64,000 nt of DNA from Nitrospira sp. (GCA_020846195.1 JADLEJ010000008.1:62001-126000); one strand, 5' to 3'. Shown: positions 53,670-63,939, counted from the first letter of the stretch. Numbers and translations: made by a program. Notes: generated from the sequence alone by a model not told the origin.

Positions 53670-54329
53670 TTACGCTCTCCGTCCGATCAACAGCAACGTG
53701 TCGCACAACCAAGTAAAGCCCATGGCAGCCAGCGACTCATAGCGCTGGCGCAAGCCAGTCATCGTCACAACCTCAAATCCTTCGCGAACCGCGAGCGCGC
53801 TCAGCAAGGCGGCGTTAAAGGAATGGAGGTGCCGCTCGTCCGCCGTCACCGACGGCACGTCTCCGCGCAGGGCTTCTACCCGAAAGCGCCAGAAGGCCAC
53901 ATTCGGCACGGTAATCAGCACATGTCCGCCTGGCCTGAGCACTCGATGAAATTCCGCCATGGCCCGTCCCGGTTCAATCAAATGTTCAATCACCTCACTG
54001 GCAATAACCAGGTCGAGACTGCCATCGGGTTCCGGCAAGCGCTCGCCATTGAGATCCACCGCATACTGCCGATCCAGCCCTTGCGCGCGATCCAATGCCG
54101 CCAGCGAGAGATCGCACCCGTGCACAACGACGCGAGGCAAGACCTGCTTGATCTCCCTGGCCAGCCGGCCGTCCCCACATCCCACATCCAGCAGCCGGCC
54201 CGGCGCGAGCGCGGCCACGCGCCGGCTGATCTGGCCGTATCGCCGGACGCCCTCGAATGCGCCGGCCGCAGCCTTCCAGCCGTTCCATTCCAGATCGTAC
54301 CGTTCACGCTGGCTCATAGTCTGTGACAT
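53670..54329 (-). CDS. SAM-dependent methyltransferase
   Basis: A 219-residue class I methyltransferase with LLDVGCGDGRLAREIKQV near residue 42, and LVIASEVIEHLIEPGRAMAEFHRVLRPGGHVLITVPN. It is a compact single-domain enzyme of the UbiE/glycan type. Substrate unknown; position suggests a glycan unit. ATG 54329 is used; an inner ATG five codons on is an alternative. Confidence 0.88.
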   Translation of the reverse strand: MSQTMSQRERYDLEWNGWKAAAGAFEGVRRYGQISRRVAALAPGRLLDVGCGDGRLAREIKQVLPRVVVHGCDLSLAALDRAQGLDRQYAVDLNGERLPEPDGSLDLVIASEVIEHLIEPGRAMAEFHRVLRPGGHVLITVPNVAFWRFRVEALRGDVPSVTADERHLHSFNAALLSALAVREGFEVVTMTGLRQRYESLAAMGFTWLCDTLLLIGRRA

Positions 54330-54335
54330 CGCTCG

Positions 54336-55280
54336 TTATCCTCGCAGTCCCGCCTGGCACAGATGCGCCAAGCCAGCGTCATCCTCTCCCAGCCGAATCC
54401 GCCGCAACATGGCCTTCAGGGTCTTCATCTGCTGCCGTCGATCGACCGCATGAGAACAAGCCGCCGCCAGCAATTTCCTCAACACTCCCAGGACGATCCA
54501 CGCCTTCATCAACAAGCGCCGCGGCTGTGCGAAATGCTTTTCCACATAGCGGATGCGACTCAGCTCCCACTGCTCATTGAGACGATTGCGGCTGGTAAGG
54601 CTGCTCCGTCCGAGGAGATGCACGACCTCGGCATCGGCCACATGCCGTATCCGGTACCCGAGTTGCCTGAGGCGGCGGCAGAGATCGACGTCTTCGAAAT
54701 ACATGAAGAACCGTTCGTCCAATCCGCCCAGCCGCTTAAACAGCGCGGCGCGAATCATGAGGCAGGCGCCGTTCGCCCACTCAACATCCTGCGAAACCGT
54801 GCATTCCATCGGCGGCACGGCTCCGGCCAGCCACCGGACAACCACGGGCAAATCCTCCGAATGCCGCACATGGTCCCGAAGCGATGGAAACGGGAAACAG
54901 GATTGCAATACCCGCCCCTGCTCATCGCGCTGCAGACAACTGACCGCGCCGATATCCAGATGCTGCTCCAGACAGGCCGTCATCGTTCGCAGAGTACCGG
55001 CCTGCATCACCGTATCGCTGTTCAGCAACAGGATGTATCGTCCCGAGCTTACAGTGGCCGCCTGGTTGCAGGCCTTGGCAAATCCGACATTCTCGGTATT
55101 CGCGATCACCGCCACCTGAGGGAATCGCTCCCGAACGGCCTCCACGCTCCCATCGCGCGACGCATTATCCACCACGATCACTTCATAGGCCACGCCGGCG
55201 GTTCGGTCCCGCACCGATTGCAGACAGGCCAGAAGCAAGTCCCGCGTGTTATAGCTGATGACGGCGATCGACAGATCCAC
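54336..55280 (-). CDS. Glycosyltransferase family 2 (rhamnosyltransferase-like)
   Basis: A 314-residue GT-A inverting enzyme. It starts with SIAVISYNTRDLLLACLQSV, has VIVVDNASRDGS, NVGFAKACNQ, LLLNSDTVM (DxD-like metal site) and FMYFEDVDLCRRLRQLG. This set is typical of rhamnosyltransferase-like GT2 enzymes. It adds one sugar in the repeat unit. It is preceded by a methyltransferase gene only seven bases upstream. Confidence 0.92.
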   Translation of the reverse strand: MDLSIAVISYNTRDLLLACLQSVRDRTAGVAYEVIVVDNASRDGSVEAVRERFPQVAVIANTENVGFAKACNQAATVSSGRYILLLNSDTVMQAGTLRTMTACLEQHLDIGAVSCLQRDEQGRVLQSCFPFPSLRDHVRHSEDLPVVVRWLAGAVPPMECTVSQDVEWANGACLMIRAALFKRLGGLDERFFMYFEDVDLCRRLRQLGYRIRHVADAEVVHLLGRSSLTSRNRLNEQWELSRIRYVEKHFAQPRRLLMKAWIVLGVLRKLLAAACSHAVDRRQQMKTLKAMLRRIRLGEDDAGLAHLCQAGLRG

Positions 55281-55286
55281 GTGCGC

Positions 55287-56339
55287 CTACCCTTCTTGTT
55301 TCACTGCGCTGATCATCAACTCGTTGCCTCCCCACCGCCAGAACGGCAACAGGCCGCGCTCCAGCCGATGGAGCCCACGGGCAATCGGACCGGCATAGCC
55401 GAGCCGCCGATTGTCCCGCGCATGTCCCTCACGCCTGATCTGCAAACTCTTTTCGTAATTCACCTGCGAGAGAAACGACCGCGTCAGCATCCGTTCGACG
55501 CGGAACCCCGCCCGTTCCACGCAGGCCCGCAAGGTGTCCGGCGTGAAGAGCCAGAGATGCCTGGGCGGATCCAACGCCATCCAGTGATCGGCGAAAAACC
55601 GGCTCATGAAGCCCGCAACATTCGGCGTCGTCAGCACCAGCCGTCCGCCGTCTTGCAAGACACGATGGCACTGGCGCAAATGACTGACCGGGTCGGGCAC
55701 ATGCTCAATGGCATGCACCATCGTAATCATGGCCATGCTTCGGTCTGTGACGTCGACCGTTTCCAAGGTCCCGACCTTTACCGGCACGCCATAACTCTCC
55801 CACGCCGTCCTGGCCGCCTGCGGAGAGAGATCGATGCCCAGCACCTGCCATCCCAGCGCTTTCATGGACGCCAGATAGCCGCCCGCGCCGCAGCCGATAT
55901 CCAGCAGCGTCCCGCCTTCCACAAAAGGAGGACACAACTCATCGCGGCCATATCGCGCCCGGTCTTGCAGCATAGGCACATGTCCAAGCACGCGCCCGAC
56001 CACCGGCGCCCACCACTCGGGCCGTTTAAGTCGGCTGTAGCCAAACACCTCGCTCAAAATCATTCCCCGCATGGCATCTCGCAAGCCGGACGCCGGCCTG
56101 ACCGGCCCCTCGCCCTGCATCGCCCCCTCATGCGGCTCATAGTCCTCCGGATAGCAGTGGGGAATATCCTCCGTCACCGGACGAGGGCTCTGCCAAACTA
56201 ATCCACAGTCTTCACATCGAGCAAAACCAAACTCGCCCTCGACGGAGTAGAGCCGGTCCTGCAACCCCTGAAACAGCGGCGCACCGGAACGGCCGCATAA
56301 TAAGCAGTTCGTGACACGTTCTGTCGTTATCGCCGGCAT
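55287..56339 (-). CDS. SAM-dependent methyltransferase with N-terminal zinc ribbon
   Basis: A 350-residue protein. It begins with a ribbon (CLLCGRSG, CEDCGLVWQSPRP), then a class I core with LLDIGCGAGGYLASMKALGW and ITMVHAIEHVPDPVSHLRQCHRVLQDGGRLVLTTPN. The C-terminal half has basic and aromatic patches. It resembles the ribbon methyltransferase at 49936-50838, so the two may act on similar substrates. Confidence 0.88.
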   Translation of the reverse strand: MPAITTERVTNCLLCGRSGAPLFQGLQDRLYSVEGEFGFARCEDCGLVWQSPRPVTEDIPHCYPEDYEPHEGAMQGEGPVRPASGLRDAMRGMILSEVFGYSRLKRPEWWAPVVGRVLGHVPMLQDRARYGRDELCPPFVEGGTLLDIGCGAGGYLASMKALGWQVLGIDLSPQAARTAWESYGVPVKVGTLETVDVTDRSMAMITMVHAIEHVPDPVSHLRQCHRVLQDGGRLVLTTPNVAGFMSRFFADHWMALDPPRHLWLFTPDTLRACVERAGFRVERMLTRSFLSQVNYEKSLQIRREGHARDNRRLGYAGPIARGLHRLERGLLPFWRWGGNELMISAVKQEG

Positions 56340-56419
56340 AGTCCCTTTCCAACCGTCAGATCAACCTGCCTATCCGTTGGCCTACGATCCGGACAGTGAA
56401 ACACCTCGCGGCCAGGCCC

Positions 56420-57913
56420 TTACGATCCCCACAGCGTGCGCAAACGGAGAGACTCGCGCGACCACACATACCAGCCATACAAGCTCATGCCGGCCAGCCC
56501 GCACAAGGCGCCCAGCCATTGCGCCATCCACAAAAACGGCACCGCCTGACTGAGCGCGATCCCGCAGCCCACCAACAGCACAAGGCCACCGGCCCATCGT
56601 AGCGGCTCAAACGCCGAGACCACTTCCAGTCCCAGGATTTGCATCGTGGCCTTCAAATGCGCGCCGAGCCCCACCATAAATGTCAGGGCCAAGGCCCACG
56701 CGGCTCCTGTCAGCCCCCAGGCCATCGTGAAGGGAATCACCATCGGCACGTAACAGGCGCACATCACTGCCCAAATCTTTGTTTGAAGATCAGGACGATT
56801 GGCTCCGCAGTGGAAGGCCGCCATGACGCTGCAAAAAGCCGCCGCAATCGCAAAGAGGCAGAGGACCCGCAACGGCTCAATCGCCGCCGACCAGGAAGGG
56901 CCGAATACAAACGGAACCAGGTACGGAGCCAGAATCGCCACGGCCATCGCACTCGGCACAACAATCATACCGGTCAGACTCATTTGCAGACTCAAGGCCC
57001 GCAGTGCGCCGGCGCGGTCTTGCTGCATCAACGCATAGGTCGGCAGGCTAATCTGAGAGATGACGCTCATGGCTCGGATGCCGAGCAGGGTTGGAATCGC
57101 CATCGCCAGCTGATATTGCCCCAGCCCCTCAACGCCCTGTAACCGGCCCACAACGAAATCGCCGCCACTCATGACCGTAAACAGAAACCAAGCCGTGACA
57201 TTCTGATACCGCCCATACCGCCAGAGGCTCTGCACCGCCGCGCGATCCAACGACCAGCGGATGCGGCAGGGCGCAAACCAGAACGAGAGCAGCGATCCGA
57301 AAAGAAACGAGACCAATTGTCCTCCCAGCAGCGCCCAGGCGCTTTGCCACCACCAGGCCAATCCGACAGTCGCCGCGGTTTCAACCAGGCGGCGGCTCAG
57401 ATCGAACGACACCCGCCGCCGCAGATCCAGTTGTTTCAGCAGGACGTACAACGCCGGACTGTGCAGCGATTGCAGCAGCACGCCCAGGGCGTGGACGCGA
57501 AGGAAGAAACCCAGTTCAGGAATCTGCATGCCAGCAGCGATCACATCGGCCAATCCCCAAAGACCAACGGTCAGGACAGCTCCCCGAATCACCGACAAGG
57601 TCCAAGCCGCGCGCAGGTCTTCCTCCGTCACCTCTCGTTTAGCGATCACCGCCGACTCCAGCCCTAACTCGGAGAAAATCTGCGTCGCGAGTAAGACGGC
57701 CGCCGACGCCGCCATTAATCCGAAATCGCCCGGCAGCAGCCATCGCGTCAAGATCATGAGCTGGAGAAAGGCAATGCCTTTATCCACGGCAAACCCGGCC
57801 ATGGCCCAGCCGCCCGCTTGCAGCACTCGGTGACGGATGCGGGCTTCGCCGGGCTTCGCTGCGGCAGCAGAATCGTCTAGCGGCATCGGTTCGGCTGTCG
57901 AGACGAGTGGCAT
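56420..57913 (-). CDS. Polysaccharide flippase (Wzx/MATE-like)
   Basis: A 497-residue membrane protein with about twelve to fourteen helices, of the MOP/PST superfamily. An N-terminal GGWAMAGFAVDKGIAFLQLMILTRWLLPGDFGLMA and GLESAVIAKREV are the usual Wzx/WzxC landmarks. It should flip the completed lipid-linked unit to the periplasm. ATG 57913 overlaps the stop of the upstream GT4 gene, deciding against the frame start at 57922. Confidence 0.92.
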   Translation of the reverse strand: MPLVSTAEPMPLDDSAAAAKPGEARIRHRVLQAGGWAMAGFAVDKGIAFLQLMILTRWLLPGDFGLMAASAAVLLATQIFSELGLESAVIAKREVTEEDLRAAWTLSVIRGAVLTVGLWGLADVIAAGMQIPELGFFLRVHALGVLLQSLHSPALYVLLKQLDLRRRVSFDLSRRLVETAATVGLAWWWQSAWALLGGQLVSFLFGSLLSFWFAPCRIRWSLDRAAVQSLWRYGRYQNVTAWFLFTVMSGGDFVVGRLQGVEGLGQYQLAMAIPTLLGIRAMSVISQISLPTYALMQQDRAGALRALSLQMSLTGMIVVPSAMAVAILAPYLVPFVFGPSWSAAIEPLRVLCLFAIAAAFCSVMAAFHCGANRPDLQTKIWAVMCACYVPMVIPFTMAWGLTGAAWALALTFMVGLGAHLKATMQILGLEVVSAFEPLRWAGGLVLLVGCGIALSQAVPFLWMAQWLGALCGLAGMSLYGWYVWSRESLRLRTLWGS

Positions 57914-59109
57914 CACGCACACACCCGTTCGCGCACTGGTTCAGCGGGACGAATCCCGAAGGCGCGCTCTAATTCAACGGCTCTTGCTTCCCAGGTATGC
58001 GCCTCCAACACAGCCGCGCGCCCGGACTGCCCCATCTTGCGCGCCGCCGCTGGGTTTGCGATGAGACCGCACAATCCCTTCGCCAAGGCCACGGCATCGT
58101 CGCCTTTCACCGATACCCCAGCGCCCAGTCGCTCCACAAAATCGCCATAGCCCTCTCCGGCTGTCGCCACCACCGGCCTCGCACAAGCCAAATACTCCCA
58201 GAGCTTCATGGAGTCTCCAGGATAGAAGCGCACCGCGCGATGCAGCACGACACAGCAATCGCTCGCGCCGATCCACCAGGGCACCTCATCGAATTCCACG
58301 CGCCCCGCGAACGACACGACCTCCTCCAAGCCTCGTTGCCGCACCAATTCCTCAAGCGCCGGTTTGGTTTGACCATCGCCGACCAAGAGCAGCATCGCCG
58401 TCGGACATTCGCGCCGGACCAGCGCCATGGCCTCCACGAGCGTATCCAGCCCATGCCAGGGAAAGAATCCTCCAAGAAATCCGATATAGGGCCGATCTGG
58501 ATGCAGTCCCAGGCGGCGGCGAGCTTCAGCCTTGTCGCGCGGCACACAGACGGCAGGGTTCACCCCGTTTCGAATCACATGGCAGCGCGCCGGCTCAACA
58601 CTCCACTCCTGTTGCATCCATTGGGGAATCTCCCGGCAGACACTGACGACGGCCTGCGCCCGCTGCGCCGACAAGCGCAACGCCTCTTGCACCAGGCCGC
58701 GAATCGGCGCGCGCCCCCACAGACCGGTCAATTCCTCAGCCGGCAATCCATTTACGAACAACACGTACGGACAACGCATCGCACGCGCGCACCACAGCGG
58801 CGCCACCTGGCCGGGCGAATCGAACCACAGCATCACATCCGGTTTCTCCTGCCACATGGCCAGAAACAGGGCCACTGCCGAGCCCATGAGATACAGAAGG
58901 GGTCTCATGATCGGAAGACGCACCACAGGGACTCCAATCAGGCTCGCCCCTTCCAAGAGGAAACTCTCGTTTGCCCTAAGCGCTGGCTTCGGCGCAACGA
59001 CTCGCACCGCATGCCCTCGTGCCGCAAGGACGCGCACAAACTCCACCACCTGACGGCTTCCGCCGCCAGCGACGCCCAGCTCTTCATCGCAATAGACCAG
59101 AATCTTCAT
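57913..59109 (-). CDS. Glycosyltransferase family 4 (GT-B fold)
   Basis: A 398-residue GT4-like enzyme. The N-terminus has KILVYCDEELGVAGGGSRQVVEFVRVL, and YIGFLGGFFPWHGLDTLVEAM opens the donor domain. The usual EX7E site appears as GDSMKLWEYLACARPVVAT, with the first glutamate replaced (D), so catalysis may be altered. Position next to the flippase gene suggests a role in the repeat unit. Confidence 0.88.
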   Translation of the reverse strand: MKILVYCDEELGVAGGGSRQVVEFVRVLAARGHAVRVVAPKPALRANESFLLEGASLIGVPVVRLPIMRPLLYLMGSAVALFLAMWQEKPDVMLWFDSPGQVAPLWCARAMRCPYVLFVNGLPAEELTGLWGRAPIRGLVQEALRLSAQRAQAVVSVCREIPQWMQQEWSVEPARCHVIRNGVNPAVCVPRDKAEARRRLGLHPDRPYIGFLGGFFPWHGLDTLVEAMALVRRECPTAMLLLVGDGQTKPALEELVRQRGLEEVVSFAGRVEFDEVPWWIGASDCCVVLHRAVRFYPGDSMKLWEYLACARPVVATAGEGYGDFVERLGAGVSVKGDDAVALAKGLCGLIANPAAARKMGQSGRAAVLEAHTWEARAVELERAFGIRPAEPVRERVCA

Positions 59110-59176
59110 ATTGCCCTAACCCTGTCGACCATCTTCACTCGCCATCCGATCAATCGGCAATCGGCAATAGCCCGAC

Positions 59177-60379
59177 TCATACGCTCTCACCGGCATTGTG
59201 AACGATGACTCGCAGCGGCTTCTGGCGATGGCCGGCCGTCTGTCCAGCGAGATCGCGCAACCCTCGCGCGATGGCCTCCCACCCAAACCGCTCTTCGACA
59301 AACACTCGCCCAGCGGCGCCCAATCGACGAGAGTCATCAGGACGATTCAGTACGGTCAGCACGGCGTCTGCCAAAAGCTCCGCATGATCGGGCTCGACCA
59401 AGACAACTCCGTTGGATTGCGAAAACAACGCCGTGACCGAGGGAATCGCGCTCGCGACCACCGGCTTCCCGCAAGCCAAATAGTCGAATATTTTGACCGG
59501 CGACGTCTCTCCCCGCCCCCCGCAAAACGGCGCCACGCACACATCCATCGCGCCGATCAACGCTGGGACTCGTTCATAGGGAACCCGACCGGTCCAGGTA
59601 ATCAGGCCGGAAAGGCCTTGCCGTTCGGCCTGTTCGCGAAGTGCGGCGGCCTGTTCGCCATCGCCGACCATCACCAGCCGGACGGACGGGCGTTTCGCGC
59701 GCATTCGGGCAAACGCCTCAAGGAGCGTCGCCAGTCCTTGATACTGATAGAAGCTGCCGACAAATCCGATGTACTCACAGGCCGGATCCAATCCAGCCGC
59801 TTGCGCACAGCGGATCTTCTCCCGTGGATGAAACAACGCCAGATCCGATCCGCTGGGCAGCAGCGCGATGCGATCGGCCGCAACTCCATATTCCATCCGC
59901 ACCAGCTGCCGCAATCCTTCCGTCAGCACAACGACGCGATCGCACCGGCGAAGCGCGAACGAGGCGAGGCGATGCGTCAGGCGACTGCGCCATCCACTGG
60001 CGCCCCACGGAGGAACGGGCTCGCCGTTCACTTCGCAAATACAGGTCGCGCCAAAGAGGCGCGCCAGCAGTAACGGATGCGGGCTTTCCGACCAGCGGTA
60101 ATACACCACCGCCGGCCGCTGGCGGAGACCCCGCCAGAGCGCTGAGAAGAAGGCCCGGACCGCATAACTGATTGGACGGATCACCGCGCCCGGCACCATC
60201 GCAATCGGAACGGTGCAAAACCGGCGCGGGGCCAGGGCCGATCGATAGCGGGGGGCAAACACGGTCACCGTCTCGCCGACGGCTGTGAGCGCATCCGCCA
60301 TCGCCCAGATCCGCACCAGCCCCACCGGATCCATCGGCGCATCCGGCTCATGCCAGTAACAACAGATCCACCAGTTCAT
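59177..60379 (-). CDS. Glycosyltransferase family 4 (GT-B fold)
   Basis: A 400-residue GT4 enzyme. It begins NWWICCYWHEPDAPMDPVGL, a form seen in exopolysaccharide GTs. The donor domain starts YIGFVGSFYQYQGLATLLEAF, and the EX7E motif is RGETSPVKIFDYLACGKPVVAS. Its start overlaps the polymerase stop. The N-terminal PM.PVG region may bind a lipid-linked acceptor. Confidence 0.9.
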   Translation of the reverse strand: MNWWICCYWHEPDAPMDPVGLVRIWAMADALTAVGETVTVFAPRYRSALAPRRFCTVPIAMVPGAVIRPISYAVRAFFSALWRGLRQRPAVVYYRWSESPHPLLLARLFGATCICEVNGEPVPPWGASGWRSRLTHRLASFALRRCDRVVVLTEGLRQLVRMEYGVAADRIALLPSGSDLALFHPREKIRCAQAAGLDPACEYIGFVGSFYQYQGLATLLEAFARMRAKRPSVRLVMVGDGEQAAALREQAERQGLSGLITWTGRVPYERVPALIGAMDVCVAPFCGGRGETSPVKIFDYLACGKPVVASAIPSVTALFSQSNGVVLVEPDHAELLADAVLTVLNRPDDSRRLGAAGRVFVEERFGWEAIARGLRDLAGQTAGHRQKPLRVIVHNAGESV

Positions 60380-61758
60380 GCGCGCCTCAGTTCATTGGCG
60401 GGCGGCTCTTCGGCGCTCGACAATCGCGGCACAATCATCATCAACCCCACACACAACCAGAACGGTTCCATGATGCGAATGATGATCAACGTATTGGCGC
60501 CGATGGCATGCGCCAGCATTGCCACAAGACCCAGCCAGACGCCTAACGCCAGCCCCTTCGCAAACGGATCGTCTTCCGCCGCATAAATTCTTCGAGCGCT
60601 CCGCCACACCTGCACGATAATCGCAATAAAGCCGAGAAGGCCTGCCAGACCGGTCTCACCGATAATCTTGACGTACTGCGCGTCGGCCCAGGCATACCCG
60701 GTAATCCCGCGGCCAAGAATCGGATTATGCACCCAGTCCTGCAGCACATAGGCCCAAGACCGAAGCCGCTCCGATGTCGACAAGTCCAACCCCACTTGGC
60801 CGACTTGAATCTCTCCGCCGTACTGGCGTCCGAAAAACGTTTCGTTGATGCGGGTCTTCACGTTATCCGGCGCAAAGAGCGGCAAGAGCGCCACCGCCAG
60901 CAGCAGCGGAACCATGACCCGCGGCTTCCTCCACTGAGACGCGCCAATGGCCAGCACCAGAATCGCTCCCGCCAAATACGAGGAACGCGAGAGTGTGGCC
61001 ATCAAAGCCAGCAGACCGCATCCGCCCAAGACCAGCAGCGCCACGCGGACCGGACCAGCCTTCAGGTGAATCAACAGTCCCGTCACGACGGCAAGAAGAA
61101 ACACGAGATAGCCGCCCAGTGTATTGGGCTCGCCGACTTCTCCTTCGAAGGGCGCCGTCGCCCGTTGTCCGCTCGGAATTTGGTAGATGGCATAGAGGCT
61201 GATGATGAAGCCCGTCACCAGCAACGCAACGACAAGTCCCACGACCTGCCGCTTGGACGTCACATGATTCACCACCATGAAATACACGAAGAAGTATTCA
61301 AAATATTTCAGCACGAAAAAGAAGCCGGTCGCCGGCTGCACGCGACCGGCTAAAACCCCCAGCAGCGTCGCGACAACGCACACCACCATGTAGGCCGCAA
61401 TCGGGCGATTGAGCGGCGTTGTGCGAAACAGCGCCAGCTCCCGGTACACCGCCGTCTTGACTAGCCATCCGAATCCGATAATGACCAGCAAGATGTCGTC
61501 GAGCCGCACCGACAATTCGCGTGCGCCGACGCCGCGCCCCTCCACCCGGCCCACGGCAATTTCCGGAGACAACAGCATCGAAAAGATCAGCAGATACAGC
61601 GCAGCCGGCACCGACGTGAAGGCGATGAGGACGAGAAAGAAGCCGATGGTCGCCTGAAGTCCGACGGCCGGAGTGGTCAGCGTCAACCCAAGCGCGAGAA
61701 CCATGGCCAAGGCCGTGACAACTATGACATCGTTCGGTTTAACCGTTGCGTAATACAC
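60376..61758 (-). CDS. O-antigen ligase/polymerase-like membrane protein (Wzy)
   Basis: A 460-residue protein with about eleven helices and a large periplasmic loop (GQRATAPFEGEVGEPNTLGGYL), plus a second loop with DLSTSERLRSWAYVLQDWVHNPILGRGITGY. This is the Wzy_C/O-antigen ligase pattern. It should polymerise the flipped repeat units. It lies just downstream of the Wzc-like gene, consistent with a Wzx/Wzy-dependent pathway. Confidence 0.92.
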   Translation of the reverse strand: MYYATVKPNDVIVVTALAMVLALGLTLTTPAVGLQATIGFFLVLIAFTSVPAALYLLIFSMLLSPEIAVGRVEGRGVGARELSVRLDDILLVIIGFGWLVKTAVYRELALFRTTPLNRPIAAYMVVCVVATLLGVLAGRVQPATGFFFVLKYFEYFFVYFMVVNHVTSKRQVVGLVVALLVTGFIISLYAIYQIPSGQRATAPFEGEVGEPNTLGGYLVFLLAVVTGLLIHLKAGPVRVALLVLGGCGLLALMATLSRSSYLAGAILVLAIGASQWRKPRVMVPLLLAVALLPLFAPDNVKTRINETFFGRQYGGEIQVGQVGLDLSTSERLRSWAYVLQDWVHNPILGRGITGYAWADAQYVKIIGETGLAGLLGFIAIIVQVWRSARRIYAAEDDPFAKGLALGVWLGLVAMLAHAIGANTLIIIRIMEPFWLCVGLMMIVPRLSSAEEPPANELRRA

Positions 61759-61782
61759 TGTATCCGGACTCCCATCTCGTAC

Positions 61783-63921
61783 TTACCGGTATTCGTAACG
61801 ATACAGCCCGTATTCAGGAGTCACTTCCGACTTCACATTGGTCAGCACCACGCCCATGATGTTCGCCTGGGCATGATCCAGCAGGAATTTGGCGCGCTTC
61901 AACGCGTTCCGCCCGATCCTCCCGACTTGATACACAAGAATCGTCCCATCGACACGCGAACTAAACGCCACCGCATCGGTCACCGGCAGGATCGGCGGCG
62001 TATCGAACAGCACCATGTCGTAATCCTGCTGCATTTCATCGACCAGCGCTTTGATCCTATTCAAGTTCAAGAACTCATTCGGATTGCCCGACTCCGATCC
62101 GCTGGTGAGGACATGCAGATTATCCAGCCCGGGCGTATTCATCATGCGGTCCGCTCCGATCGGCCCGAGCATCAAGTCCGACGCCGACCGCACATAGGAC
62201 CGCCAGGAGGTCGTTCCGACCAAGGCATCGACGAGGCCCGGTTCGCGATCCAACCCAAGGCGCTGATGCACAATCGGCTTTCGGAGATCCGCATCGACCA
62301 ACAGAACGCGCTGGCCTTCTTGCGCCATGGTAATCGCCAGATTGATGACCGAGGTGCTCTTTCCTTCGCCAAGTCCCGCGCTGGTGAAAATGATCGACTT
62401 CACTTTTCGATCCATGCTGGCGAATTGAATATTCGTGCGCAGCGACCGGAGGCTTTCCGACAGCACAGACTTCGGATCGACCAGGCAAATCAGCCTGGAC
62501 AGGCTTTCCACGATCGCAGGCGGCGTCGAGACCGGCAACGCGGCCTTCGCCTGCTCCACCAGTTCACGATGATCGAACTGCGGAATGATGCCCAGGACCG
62601 GCACCTTGAGGAATTCCTCGACCCCTTCAATGGTGCCGATCGAGGTATCGAACGATTCCCGGGCAAACGCCAGGACGACGCCCATGAACAGCCCCATCAG
62701 CGAGCTGACCATGATATTCAGCAACATATTGGAGGCGTTCACGGCTGCCATGGGCGTAATGGCTGGCGCAATAATGGTCACTTCTTCGATCTGCCCCGCG
62801 CTCTTGATCAACAGTTCCTGATGTTTCACTTTCAGCGATTCGAGAAGATCCGCGTTGACTTTCACCTCACGCTCCAGCCGGCTCATCTGAATGGCCGCCT
62901 TGGGGAACGCCATGTACCGGTCCCGATACAAGCGAATCTGCTGGCCCATGGCTACCCCTCGGTCACCCAGCGTCTTTTGCTTGGAGCGCAGCTCCCGCAC
63001 CATTTCGGCCTTCACCCCCGCAATCTTCTGCGAGATCTCCTTCACGACGGGATGGCTCTCCGTATAATTGATCAACAGCGCCGTGCGCTCCTGCCCGAGG
63101 TCCAGAAGGCGCTGATTGAGCGCTGTTAATTGCGCGTACTGCTCTTCGGTAAAGATGCGGACATTGTCCTGCCCCAGCGTGCCGTCATTCCGGTTCAACA
63201 CGGCAATCTGCCGTTCCGCCTCGCCCTGGTTGCGCAGCACGGCATTGTGCTGTTCCTCCAGTTTAGTGAAGGTATCCAGTGCGGCCTTCGCCTCATCGGT
63301 AAGAAAGACTTGGCCTTCACGCTCCTTGAATGCCCGCAGGGCTTCCTCGGCATCGGCCAGTTTCCCTTCCAACTCGCGCAGCTGTTCTTCGACAAACCGT
63401 CGAGATTCCGTCACCAGCCGATTGCGCGCGGCGATATTTTCCTGGCGATACGATTCAGCGGTGAGATTCGCCATCCGTTCGGCGACCCTGGCCTCTCCCG
63501 CGGCCGCCGTAATCCTGATGATGTTGGTCTCCCCTTCGCGCTGCGTCTTCACCCGCTGGCTAAAGTCGTAGATCGTGTTGAGATGCTCAGCCGATCGCTT
63601 TTGCTCAGGGGTCAGATCCTCCGGCACGACGCCCAGCTCCACCGCCACCCGTTCCATGACAGGGAAGCTGCGGATAAACTCCGATTGGGTTACCAAGTCA
63701 TTGGCGTTGGAGAACGACATCGACTCCAGCAATTGCTGCACGACCGTCGTCGAATGATCGAATTTGACCCGCGCCGAGGCTTCATAGACAGGCGGCGGTT
63801 GCAGCAACTGGGAAAAGACGATCGTGAATCCGACGACCAAGGCGGTCGCCAGGATGATCAGATACTTCCGTTTTTTTATAATCAACCAGTAGTCGATTAC
63901 ATTCAGTTCATATTGTGCCAT
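61783..63921 (-). CDS. Polysaccharide chain-length regulator / tyrosine autokinase (Wzc-like)
   Basis: A 712-residue protein with a Wzz domain between two membrane helices (about residues 19-37 and 395-420), a periplasmic coiled coil (about 150-370), and a cytoplasmic BY-kinase. The kinase has Walker A GLGEGKST near residue 518, A' VLLVDADLRKP, and Walker B VLFDTPPILPVTDA. The C-terminus ends in a tyrosine cluster, YGLYRYEYR, the usual autophosphorylation site. It sets polymer length and couples synthesis to export. AAGGAG lies eleven bases before the ATG. Confidence 0.95.
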   Translation of the reverse strand: MAQYELNVIDYWLIIKKRKYLIILATALVVGFTIVFSQLLQPPPVYEASARVKFDHSTTVVQQLLESMSFSNANDLVTQSEFIRSFPVMERVAVELGVVPEDLTPEQKRSAEHLNTIYDFSQRVKTQREGETNIIRITAAAGEARVAERMANLTAESYRQENIAARNRLVTESRRFVEEQLRELEGKLADAEEALRAFKEREGQVFLTDEAKAALDTFTKLEEQHNAVLRNQGEAERQIAVLNRNDGTLGQDNVRIFTEEQYAQLTALNQRLLDLGQERTALLINYTESHPVVKEISQKIAGVKAEMVRELRSKQKTLGDRGVAMGQQIRLYRDRYMAFPKAAIQMSRLEREVKVNADLLESLKVKHQELLIKSAGQIEEVTIIAPAITPMAAVNASNMLLNIMVSSLMGLFMGVVLAFARESFDTSIGTIEGVEEFLKVPVLGIIPQFDHRELVEQAKAALPVSTPPAIVESLSRLICLVDPKSVLSESLRSLRTNIQFASMDRKVKSIIFTSAGLGEGKSTSVINLAITMAQEGQRVLLVDADLRKPIVHQRLGLDREPGLVDALVGTTSWRSYVRSASDLMLGPIGADRMMNTPGLDNLHVLTSGSESGNPNEFLNLNRIKALVDEMQQDYDMVLFDTPPILPVTDAVAFSSRVDGTILVYQVGRIGRNALKRAKFLLDHAQANIMGVVLTNVKSEVTPEYGLYRYEYR

Positions 63922-63939
63922 CGAGCTCTCGTCTCCTTG

